A stretch of 32,634 bases of DNA from Acidimicrobiia bacterium (GTDB lineage Bacteria; Actinomycetota; Acidimicrobiia; Acidimicrobiales; JACDCH01): NCBI GenBank assembly GCA_013694495.1, contig JACDCH010000363.1:1-32634 (forward strand), given 5' to 3'. Under the pieces are notes generated by a model. That model made no database searches. It was not told where the DNA came from and saw only the letters and a list, made by a program, of their open reading frames with translations. The position numbers were made by a program, and so were the translations under genes. This document shows, one piece after another, positions 1 to 9,397 of this stretch; within the stretch, counting starts at the first letter, position 1; the number at the start of each line of letters is the position of its first letter.

Positions 1-2
1 GG

Positions 3-953
3 TCAGCGTGAACCGTGGTCACCGGACTGGTCGCCAGGGTGAAATCGGTTCGGCCCGCCTTCGACGGCTGTCAGGTGGTCGAGGAACAAGCGGGCTGTTG
101 GCGGCAGGTCCTCGTCCATCCGGGCGATGACGTGCCACGACTTCGGGCGCGGGCCACCCGCGATGGCCCACTCCTCGAGGTCGCCGTTGTCCAACTCCCG
201 CCCCACCGCGTCGCGAGAGATGAGGGTGATGCCAAGACCCACTTTGACGGATTCGCGGATGGCGCCGTTGGAGCCCAGTGTCAGCCTTGGTGGGACGATG
301 TTCAGGTCATCCAGCAGCTCGAGGACCGTCGCGCGAGTGCCCGAGCCTGGTTCGCGCAACAGCCACACGCTTCTTTCCAGTTCGGCGGACGGCACGAGTC
401 GGGCGGTCCGCCGCCGCGTTCGGCGCTGGCCGTTCGAGCTCGATGCGGCCACGACGACGAAGCTGTTCGGTCTGGTCGCCTTCGTGCAGAACCGCCCAAG
501 CGGCGGAGGGCGTCCGCCGATGGCGACGTCGACTTCGTGGTTGTCGAGCATCTCCAAGACGCGAGCCCGATTCCCGACCTCGAGAGTGACCTCGACGTGC
601 TCGTAGCGGGTTCGAAAGGTCGCTAGGAATCCGGGCACGACGTGCTCGCCGGCGGTCGTCACCGCGGCAAGCCGAACCCGACCCCGCTCGGGGTCAGTCC
701 CACCGGCGACCGCAGCAACGGCTTCATCGAGAAGGCCGAGTATCCGCCGGGCATAGCTGGCGAACACTTCGCCCTGCGAGGTGATCACCAGTCCACGGCC
801 TTCTCGCTGAACAAGCGACACGCCCAGCTCCTTCTGCAATGCAGCGAGCGCCGCTGACACGGCAGGTGGGCTCACGAAGAGGCGCTCCGCGGCCTTTCGG
901 ACCGACCCGGTTGCGGCGATCTCGACGAATGTCCGTAGCTGGGTCGGCGTAAT
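3..953 (-). CDS. cbbR: LysR-family transcriptional regulator, CbbR-like; canonical start not visible (ORF from GTG at 875; homologous N-terminus reaches about 953)
   Basis: ORF 3..875 has a LysR effector domain. Upstream in-frame codons read TPTQLRTFVEIAATGSVRKAAERLFVSPPAVSAALAALQ, a typical LysR wHTH. Divergent from cbbL. Confidence 0.88.
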   Translation of the reverse strand: MTPTQLRTFVEIAATGSVRKAAERLFVSPPAVSAALAALQKELGVSLVQREGRGLVITSQGEVFASYARRILGLLDEAVAAVAGGTDPERGRVRLAAVTTAGEHVVPGFLATFRTRYEHVEVTLEVGNRARVLEMLDNHEVDVAIGGRPPPLGRFCTKATRPNSFVVVAASSSNGQRRTRRRTARLVPSAELERSVWLLREPGSGTRATVLELLDDLNIVPPRLTLGSNGAIRESVKVGLGITLISRDAVGRELDNGDLEEWAIAGGPRPKSWHVIARMDEDLPPTARLFLDHLTAVEGGPNRFHPGDQSGDHGSR

Positions 954-974
954 AGTTCAACCATAGCTTACGGA

Positions 975-990
975 TCAGATGCTCATCTGA
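975..990. promoter_or_regulatory. Perfect inverted repeat TCAGATG-CT-CATCTGA in the cbbR/cbbL intergenic region, candidate CbbR operator
   Basis: 7-bp arms with 2-bp spacer read directly; lies between the divergent cbbR and cbbL starts. Confidence 0.5.
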
Positions 991-1007
991 CATGGACACG
1001 CTAATGA

Positions 1008-2528
<1,521 letters not shown>

Positions 2529-2538
2529 GAGGACCGAG

Positions 2539-2973
2539 ATGCGCATCACCCAAGGGACCTTCTCGTTCTTGCCCGACCTCACCGACGACGAGATCAAGGC
2601 GCAGATTCGATACGCCATCGCCAACGGCTGGGCACTGGCCGTCGAGTACACCGACGACCCGCACCCCCGCAACAGCTACTGGGAGATGTGGGACCTCCCC
2701 ATGTTCGACGTCGTCGACGCATCCGGGGTCTTCCTTGAAGTGACGAGATGCCGCGAGGCCTTCGCCAACCACTACGTCAAAGTCACGGCCTACGACCCGA
2801 GCCACTGCCGACAGACAACCGCCTTCGACCTCATCGTCAACCGACCAGCGATCGAACCGGGCTTCCGCCTCGACCGGCAAGAGGTCAGCGACCGCCAGAT
2901 CCGATACACGGTGCACTCCTATGCATCCGAACAGCCTCACGGCGAGCGGTACCGGAGCGGCAGCTCCCAATGA
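2539..2973 (+). CDS. cbbS: RuBisCO small subunit with red-type C-terminal extension
   Basis: [57 protein letters not shown]...; C-terminal hairpin segment [24 protein letters not shown]. Confidence 0.97.
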   Translation: MRITQGTFSFLPDLTDDEIKAQIRYAIANGWALAVEYTDDPHPRNSYWEMWDLPMFDVVDASGVFLEVTRCREAFANHYVKVTAYDPSHCRQTTAFDLIVNRPAIEPGFRLDRQEVSDRQIRYTVHSYASEQPHGERYRSGSSQ

Positions 2974-4040
2974 GCGAGCCCGAGCCCGAGCCCGGTTCCG
3001 AGCCGGCTCGGCCGTTCTCCATCCGCAGGGACGGGGACGACAACGCAGCAGGTGACGGCGCGCGCGCGCCCGACGCCAGCGGCAGCGACGCCGAGACAGT
3101 CCCGGACCGCCTGCCGGATGACGCCCTCGTCGACGTGCGATCGGAGCAGGAGGCGGTTCACACGCAGGAGGTGCTCGACCGGCTTGACCGCGAGCTGGTC
3201 GGTCTCGTGCCGGTCAAGTCCCGTATCCGGGAGATCGGGGACCTGCTCCTTGTCGATCGGTTGCGTGAGCGGTTCGGGATCGAGTCGAGCCGCCCGACGC
3301 TGCACATGTCGTTCACCGGCAGCCCCGGCACGGGGAAGACGACGGTCGCGCTGCGCATGGCCGAGTTGCTGCACCGGCTGGGCTACCTCGCAAAGGGGCA
3401 CATGGTGAGCGTCACCCGCGACGACCTTGTCGGCCAGTACATCGGCCACACCGCTCCGAAGACGAAAGAGGTGCTGAAGCGGGCCATGGGCGGCGTGCTG
3501 TTCGTCGACGAGGCGTATTACCTCTACCGCCAGGAGAACGAGCGCGACTACGGACAGGAGACAATCGAGATCCTGCTGCAGGTGATGGAGAACCAACGCG
3601 AAGACCTCGTGGTGATCCTGGCGGGCTACAAGGACCGGATGGACGAGTTCTTCCAGTCCAATCCCGGCATGAGCTCGCGCATCGCCCACCACATCCACTT
3701 CCCGGACTACACACGCGATGAGTTGGTGCAGGTGGCGGGCCTGATGCTGGCCCAGCAGCACTACGAGCTCTCATCCGAAGCGGAAACCGCCTTCGAGGAC
3801 TACCTCGAGCGGCGCATGCGCCAACCCCGCTTCGCCAACGCTCGCAGCGTGCGCAACGCCCTCGAGCGAGCCCGGCTACGTCAAGCGGCGCGCATCGTGG
3901 CCGAGGCGAGGACCGATCTCGGCAAGGCCGACCTCATGCAGATAGAAGCGGCCGACATCCTCAGAAGCCGCGTGTTCGACGACGACAGCGCTACCTGCAC
4001 TGGCGAGCCGCCACAGGAAACCATCGACGAAGGGGCCTGA
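2970..4040 (+). CDS. cbbX: CbbX, AAA+ red-type RuBisCO activase with Pro/Glu-rich N-terminal extension
   Basis: GSPGTGKTT Walker [14 protein letters not shown] Walker [20 protein letters not shown]. True start MSEPEPEPG overlaps the cbbS stop (ATGA); the longer ORF from 2748 runs over cbbS. Confidence 0.96.
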   Translation: MSEPEPEPGSEPARPFSIRRDGDDNAAGDGARAPDASGSDAETVPDRLPDDALVDVRSEQEAVHTQEVLDRLDRELVGLVPVKSRIREIGDLLLVDRLRERFGIESSRPTLHMSFTGSPGTGKTTVALRMAELLHRLGYLAKGHMVSVTRDDLVGQYIGHTAPKTKEVLKRAMGGVLFVDEAYYLYRQENERDYGQETIEILLQVMENQREDLVVILAGYKDRMDEFFQSNPGMSSRIAHHIHFPDYTRDELVQVAGLMLAQQHYELSSEAETAFEDYLERRMRQPRFANARSVRNALERARLRQAARIVAEARTDLGKADLMQIEAADILRSRVFDDDSATCTGEPPQETIDEGA

Positions 4041-4041
4041 C

Positions 4042-4995
4042 GTGCCGGACAAGCAGATGACCATCCAGCGAGTCGTCGGGGGCAACGGGCTGGCGGGCGC
4101 ACGGCCCATCATGCTCGTCATCGCCGGCGATAGCGCGGCCGGCAAGACCACCCTCACCCGCGGTCTGGTGGACGCCCTCGGGGCCGAGCGGATCACCCGC
4201 GTCTGTGTCGACGACTACCACCGCTACGACCGAGCGGAGCGGAAGACACTGCCGTTCACACCACTGCACCCGGACTGCAACTACCTCGAGATCATGGAGC
4301 AGCATCTTCAACTCCTCTCGCTGGGCCAGCCGATCCTCAAGCCTGTCTACGACCACCATGACGGATCACTCGGTCGGCCGGTGCTGGTCGAGCCCCGTGA
4401 ATTCATCGTCGTTGAGGGGCTGTTCCCGCTGTACTCCAAGTTGGCACGCGCCTGTGCCGACATCACCGTGTTCCTCGACCCGCCCGAACAGCAGCGACGC
4501 GACTGGAAGGTCCGTCGGGACACGACCCGGAGGGGATATACCGAGGAGGAGGTCCTGCGCGATCTTGACAAGCGCGAACGGGATTCGGCCGACTACATCC
4601 GCCCGCAGCGGACGCATGCAGACATCGTCGTGCGGTTCGCGCCGATCGAGGAGCGGGGCGAGCCGCCCGACGCGCCGCCATCCGCGATGGTGCTCCTTCG
4701 CCCGACGATCCGTCACCCCGATCTGTCGTCCATCCTCGGTGAGGACACCCGCCAAGCCATGCACCTCAAGCTGCTTCGCGACGACGACGGCAAGCCGGTC
4801 GACGCGCTGCACGTCCACAACTACGCGTCGCCCGAGACGGCCCGGAGTGTCGCCGAAGCGATCTGGCGAGAGCTCGGTGTACCCGAGCCGCTACCCGACT
4901 CCCTGGGCGAGATCGAGCCCGGCAACGTGAGCCCGGCGCTCGGCCTGACCCAGCTCATCTTGCTGTTTCACCTCTTCCAAGCGCAGCGGGCGTGA
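4042..4995 (+). CDS. cbbP: Phosphoribulokinase
   Basis: GDSAAGKTTLTRG P-loop, VDDYHRYDRAERK, LKPVYDHHDGS, FIVVEGLFPLYS; GTG start directly after cbbX. Confidence 0.95.
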   Translation: MPDKQMTIQRVVGGNGLAGARPIMLVIAGDSAAGKTTLTRGLVDALGAERITRVCVDDYHRYDRAERKTLPFTPLHPDCNYLEIMEQHLQLLSLGQPILKPVYDHHDGSLGRPVLVEPREFIVVEGLFPLYSKLARACADITVFLDPPEQQRRDWKVRRDTTRRGYTEEEVLRDLDKRERDSADYIRPQRTHADIVVRFAPIEERGEPPDAPPSAMVLLRPTIRHPDLSSILGEDTRQAMHLKLLRDDDGKPVDALHVHNYASPETARSVAEAIWRELGVPEPLPDSLGEIEPGNVSPALGLTQLILLFHLFQAQRA

Positions 4996-5113
4996 CACCG
5001 ACGAGGAGGCGTGCGGTACTCGCGGCTCGCGCCGGCGGTCACGCCTCGGCTTCTGCGACCTGCTCCATCCGCCGTGGAAGGACCACTCGAGCGCATGCGC
5101 TGGAGGACAGACC

Positions 5114-6157
5114 ATGAGCACCGGTGCGCGAGTGGCGATCAACGGGTTCGGGCGTATCGGCCGCAACGTGTTCCGGGCCGTGCTCGAGCGCCCGGACAGC
5201 ATCGACATCGTCGCCGTGAACGACGTCAACGATCCCGAGATGCTGGCTTACCTGCTCGAGTTCGACACGGTCAGGGGGCACCTGCCTGAACCGGTTGAGC
5301 TGGTCGGCAACCGCCTCCGGGTTGGTGACAGCACCGTCCATCTGTCAGGAGAGCGCGAGCCGCTGCGGTTGCCGTGGAACGACCTGGGCATCGACGTCGT
5401 CGTCGAAGCGACCGGCTACTTCACGGTGGGCAGCGACGCCAGGCGACACATCGAGGCGGGCGCAGGGCTCGTGGTCATCTCGGCGCCGGCGACGGGTGCC
5501 GACATCACGATCTGCATGGGCGTCAACGAGGACCGATTCGATCCACGCCACCACGCGGTGATCTCCAACGCGTCATGCACGACGAACTGCCTCGCGCCGA
5601 TGGCACTAGTACTCCACCAACGCTTCGGCATCGAGTCTGGATTCATGACGACCATCCACGCGTACACGAACGACCAGAAGCTCGTGGATCTCCCGCACCG
5701 CGGCCACACCCGCGATCAGCGCCGGGCCCGCGCCGCGGCCCAGAACATCGTCCCGTCCACGACCGGCGCGGCGGTCGCGATCGGTGAGGTGATCCCTGAC
5801 CTGCGCGGCCTGCTCGACGGCATGGCAGTGCGAGTGCCGGTACCGGACGGGTCACTCACCGACCTGGTCTGCACCCTGGCCGAGCCGGTGACGATCGAGC
5901 AGGTGAACGATGCGTTCATGGAGGCGGCGCTCACGGACCGCCTGCGCGGGATCCTCGCGGTCACTTCCCGGCCCCTCGTCAGCTCCGACATCCTCGGCAA
6001 CCGCCACTCCTGTGTCATCTCAGCCTGTGACACCATGGCCCGGGGTCGCCACGTCAAGACGCTCGCCTGGTATGACAACGAGTGGGCCTACGCCCACCGC
6101 CTCGTCGATCTCTCCGCCCACATCGACGCCAGCCGTCGCGCCGCCGCGACGCCGTGA
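5114..6157 (+). CDS. gap: Glyceraldehyde-3-phosphate dehydrogenase, type I
   Basis: INGFGRIGRNVFRA, ISNASCTTNCLAP active site, WYDNEWAYAHR. Confidence 0.97.
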   Translation: MSTGARVAINGFGRIGRNVFRAVLERPDSIDIVAVNDVNDPEMLAYLLEFDTVRGHLPEPVELVGNRLRVGDSTVHLSGEREPLRLPWNDLGIDVVVEATGYFTVGSDARRHIEAGAGLVVISAPATGADITICMGVNEDRFDPRHHAVISNASCTTNCLAPMALVLHQRFGIESGFMTTIHAYTNDQKLVDLPHRGHTRDQRRARAAAQNIVPSTTGAAVAIGEVIPDLRGLLDGMAVRVPVPDGSLTDLVCTLAEPVTIEQVNDAFMEAALTDRLRGILAVTSRPLVSSDILGNRHSCVISACDTMARGRHVKTLAWYDNEWAYAHRLVDLSAHIDASRRAAATP

Positions 6158-6349
6158 CGGCCGGGCTTCACTCGCCCGCGATGAGCCGCTCGGTGCACTC
6201 GTGAGGCTGCCTCGCTCGTGGCCGCCGTCTCAGCAACGGCAGTCGAAGAGACCGGATGCCAGCTTCACTGCTACCACCTTGTCGGTGCCGGCGGGGTGCC
6301 AAGGCCGCCGCTCGCGACCGGTGAGCGACCTGCTGCGGGTCCTCGGTGT

Positions 6350-6694
6350 CTACTCCCGCTGGGACATGAGGCAAACGCCCAGATCCATCAGGCCCGGCAC
6401 GCACGGATCGATGATCTGGTAGAGGACCCGCTGTCCGTCGCGGCGGGCGTGGACGATGCGCTGATCGGCGAGACGCTGCAGCTGGTTGGAGACCGCCTGT
6501 TGGCTGGCCCCGATCGCCTCGGCGATGTCGGAGGGGCTGACCTCACCGGCGAGGTAGATGACGTGCAGGATGCGGAGCCGGTTGTCGTTGGCCAGGACCT
6601 TGAACAGCTGGGCCAGGTCGCCGGCGGACGCGTCGGCCATCAAGTCGCCGCTGAGATGGGGGAACGGGTCCTTGCGAGGCGGGGGCATTGCCAA
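6350..6694 (-). CDS. ArsR/SmtB-family metalloregulator with C-terminal Cys pair (PCVPGLMDLGVC)
   Basis: LFKVLANDNRLRILHVIYLAGEVSPSDIAEAIGASQQAVSNQLQRLADQRIVHARRDGQRVLYQI wHTH; ATG at 6688 is an alternative start. Confidence 0.93.
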   Translation of the reverse strand: MAMPPPRKDPFPHLSGDLMADASAGDLAQLFKVLANDNRLRILHVIYLAGEVSPSDIAEAIGASQQAVSNQLQRLADQRIVHARRDGQRVLYQIIDPCVPGLMDLGVCLMSQRE

Positions 6695-6703
6695 CTCCGA
6701 TAG

Positions 6704-6719
6704 TACATGGTTCTATGTA
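6704..6719. promoter_or_regulatory. Candidate ArsR-family operator TACATGG-TT-CTATGTA
   Basis: Near-perfect 7+2+7 inverted repeat (one mismatched pair) between divergent arsR-like gene and membrane protein gene. Confidence 0.55.
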
Positions 6720-6722
6720 ATA

Positions 6723-7785
6723 ATGAACATCGACGTGAATCCTACGACTCCGATGGCCCGTGCACGGGTGATGCCGGTGTCGGGGCGTGAGAACCTTCTC
6801 ACCGTCCTGTTCGGGTTGTGGATGACGGTCGGGTTGTTCCTGGACGGGTACTTCCACCAGAACCTCGATGGCGACTCGGAATCGTTCGTCACCCCGTGGC
6901 ACTGCGTCTTCTACGCCGGCTTCGCTGCGTCGGCTCTGTGGCTGGCGACGATGTCCCGCCGCCGGGCCCCGGGAGGGGTCGACTGCCGGCTCGGGTTCCT
7001 CCCGCCGGGCTACGAGGGTGCCCGCATCGGGATCGTGCTGTTCGCGTTGGGCGGCGCCGGTGACGCCGCCTGGCACGCCGCCTTCGGGGTCGAGCGCGGC
7101 GTGGACGCGCTGCTGAGCCCCACCCACCTCGTGCTCTTCGTCGGCTTGGTGCTGATCCTGACCGCCCCCTTGCGCGCCGCAAGGGCCGCGCCGTCGGCGC
7201 CGCCGAGTCCCTGGCTGGTCGTCGGCTCGGTCACCACCGCGACCGCGCTGGTGGGCTTCTTCCTGAACTTCGCATGGGGACTCGGCATCGCCGCTCTCGT
7301 GCGCGTCCCGTACGACCCCGTCACCGAGGTGGGCGAGACCCCGGTCATCGCCGGAGTCGCCAGCATGCTCGTGACCACCGCGGTGCTCTTCGGTGCGGCC
7401 CGGCTCCTGCTGAGCAGCGGGCGTGTTCCCGCCGGTGCACTCACCGTGCTGTTCGGCGTCGTTGCATTGCTCGTCTCGGTCGCCTTCGACGAGGACGCCG
7501 AAGGCGTCGCGGCCGCGCTGGCCGCCGGCGTCGCGCTCGACGTCCTCCTGGCTTCGGGCGCCAACCGACGACAGCGCGCTGGCGTCCTCGCCGCGATGTT
7601 CGGTCTCGTGTCCGCCGGGCTGTGGCTACTCTACCTGGGGCTGCTCCGTGTACTCGATGGGATCGAGTGGCAGCCGGAGATCTGGTTGGGCGCCACCGCT
7701 CTGAGCGGCCTCGCCGCCTACGCCATCGCCGCCCTCGCACCGCTCGACCACGACCGGCTCCGGCCGCGGAGGGAGACCCACGATG
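6723..7785 (+). CDS. Polytopic membrane protein of unknown function with conserved-looking His/Asp/Glu in or near TM segments; 3' end uncertain
   Basis: LLTVLFGLWMTVGLFLDGYFHQNL...SFVTPWHCVFYAGF...GDAAWHAAFGVERGVDALLSPTHLVLFVG; several hydrophobic segments. Its frame has no stop until 8732, across arsM. Confidence 0.75.
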
Positions 7786-8536
7786 AGACGGGACAGCTCC
7801 ATCGAGTCCGTACGGCAGCGCTACGCGGCGCTCGCGACAACCGCCGCGCAGGGCGCCAGCTGCTGCACCCCCGACGAACAGGCCGTCTTCGGCGCCTCGC
7901 GCTACGCGGACGACGACCTCGACGCGATCCCCGAGACCGCCACGGCGGCGTCGCTCGGCTGTGGCAACCCGACCGCCGTCGCCGACCTCGCCGAAGGCGA
8001 CATCGTGCTCGACCTCGGTTCCGGCGGCGGCATCGACGTCATCCTCTCCGCACGGCGCGTCGGCATGACCGGCAAGGCCTACGGGCTCGACATGACCGAC
8101 GAGATGCTCGACCTCGCCCGCCGCAACGCCACCGAAGCCGGCGTCACCAACGTCGAGTTCCTCGAGGGCCTCATCGAGAGGATCCCGCTCCCCGACGCCC
8201 ACGTCGACGTCGTCATCTCGAACTGCGTCATCAACCTCTCCAGCGACAAGGACGCCGTCATCGCCGAAGCCGCGCGGGTGCTCCGGCCAGGGGGCGTTCG
8301 CGGTCAGCGACGTCATCGCCGACCCCGACATGGACGACGCCACCCGCGCGGAGGTGGAGCGGTGGACCGGCTGCGTCGCAGGCGCGCTCACCCGAGACGA
8401 CTACACCCGGCTGCTCCAAGCCGCCGGCCTCACCGATATCGAGATCATCGAATCCCATCGGGTGCACGCCCACGCCAGCTCGGCGATCATCCGCGCCCGT
8501 AAGGCGACGGAGAGTCGCTCGTCGAGCAGACCGTGA
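7783..8536 (+). CDS. arsM: Arsenite S-adenosylmethyltransferase (ArsM), split by a frameshift near 8290-8297
   Basis: [48 protein letters not shown]; continuation [31 protein letters not shown]...[10 protein letters not shown] is in the +1-shifted frame. Confidence 0.9.
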
Positions 8537-8540
8537 TCGC

Positions 8541-8704
8541 CACCCAACGCCGCCGACCACGGCGACGACGGTCCCGTCGGCCTGGAGGCGGGTGATGACC
8601 GTGACCTTGTCCGCGGGGAGCACGTCGGCGATGCCGACCTCCGCCGCGATGGCCCGGGCGGCTCGTTGGTTGGCGCCGGTGAGAAGCAGCCGCAGGTCAT
8701 GCCC
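8541..8704 (-). pseudogene. Relic of a heavy-metal P-type ATPase (hinge region)
   Basis: Minus-strand reading DLRLLLTGANQRAARAIAAEVGIADVLPADKVTVITRLQADGTVVAVVGGVG matches TGDN...EVGI...LPEDK...[11 protein letters not shown], then coding sense is lost. Confidence 0.75.
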
Positions 8705-8724
8705 TCGACCCGGTCGGTGTGCGG

Positions 8725-9171
8725 TCAGGTGACGTCGATGGCGAGCTTCATGCCGCCGTCGTAGTGGCCGGGCTGGTGGCAGCCGATCTCGAGGCTGCCG
8801 GACTCGTCGAAGGTGTGGGTGAGCTCGGCGGTGTCGCCGGGCTCGACGGTGACGGCGCCGCTGTCGCCGTGGCCGCTGCCGTGCTCGTCGCCTTCGGCCT
8901 CGCGCATGTCCATCTCGTGGCCGTCCTGGGCGGCCGTGTCACCCACGAAGGCATCGTGGGCGACCTCACCGGTGTTGGTGAACACGAAGCGGACCGTCTC
9001 GCCCCGGTTGACGTCGACAGAGTCGGGTTCGAACACGTTGTCGGCCATGTCGATCTCGACGGTCCGCACGTCGCCGTTGCCGGCGGTCGCGTCGTCATCG
9101 CTCCCGCAGGCGGCTCCGCCGATCGCGAAGAGGGCGACGGCGGCGAGGGCGAGGGTTCGGTGGCGGTTCAT
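8725..9171 (-). CDS. Cupredoxin-like (plastocyanin/azurin) lipoprotein
   Basis: Signal with lipobox-like GGAAC; DMADNVFEPDSVDVNRGETVRFVFTNTGEVAHDAF; GCHQPGHYDGGM supplies Cys-His-Met type 1 copper ligands. Confidence 0.9.
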   Translation of the reverse strand: MNRHRTLALAAVALFAIGGAACGSDDDATAGNGDVRTVEIDMADNVFEPDSVDVNRGETVRFVFTNTGEVAHDAFVGDTAAQDGHEMDMREAEGDEHGSGHGDSGAVTVEPGDTAELTHTFDESGSLEIGCHQPGHYDGGMKLAIDVT

Positions 9172-9397
9172 GGGTGGTCTCCAGGGGGGTGTGGGGGTTG
9201 TGATGGCGCAGCATCAGGGCGATGCAGACGAGTGCCGCGACCACGCCGAGGGACGGCGCGCTGGCGGGGCCGGTGGTCATTCCGAGCATCGAGGTCAAGA
9301 CCACGATGGCGAGCATCGGCCCGGCGCAGCACGCGGCGAGGGCGAGCAGCAACCTTCGCTCCCGCAGCGCACCGGGTGGCTGCTGGCCGCTGTTCAT
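9095..9397 (-). CDS. Small two-TM protein with vicinal cysteines in TM1 (ACCAGP; MerT/MerF-like motif)
   Basis: [26 protein letters not shown]...[21 protein letters not shown]-coupled to the copB stop; 3' end overlaps the cupredoxin start. Confidence 0.65.
   Translation of the reverse strand: MNSGQQPPGALRERRLLLALAACCAGPMLAIVVLTSMLGMTTGPASAPSLGVVAALVCIALMLRHHNPHTPLETTHEPPPNPRPRRRRPLRDRRSRLRER

Noticed and set aside
2976-2993. GAGCCC short tandem repeat as a regulatory repeat or VNTR
   Set aside because: Only about three units, explained by the EPEPEP codons at the CbbX N-terminus.
6162-6178. CGGGC-N7-GCCCG hairpin after gap as a terminator
   Set aside because: Only a 5-bp stem, expected often by chance at this GC content.
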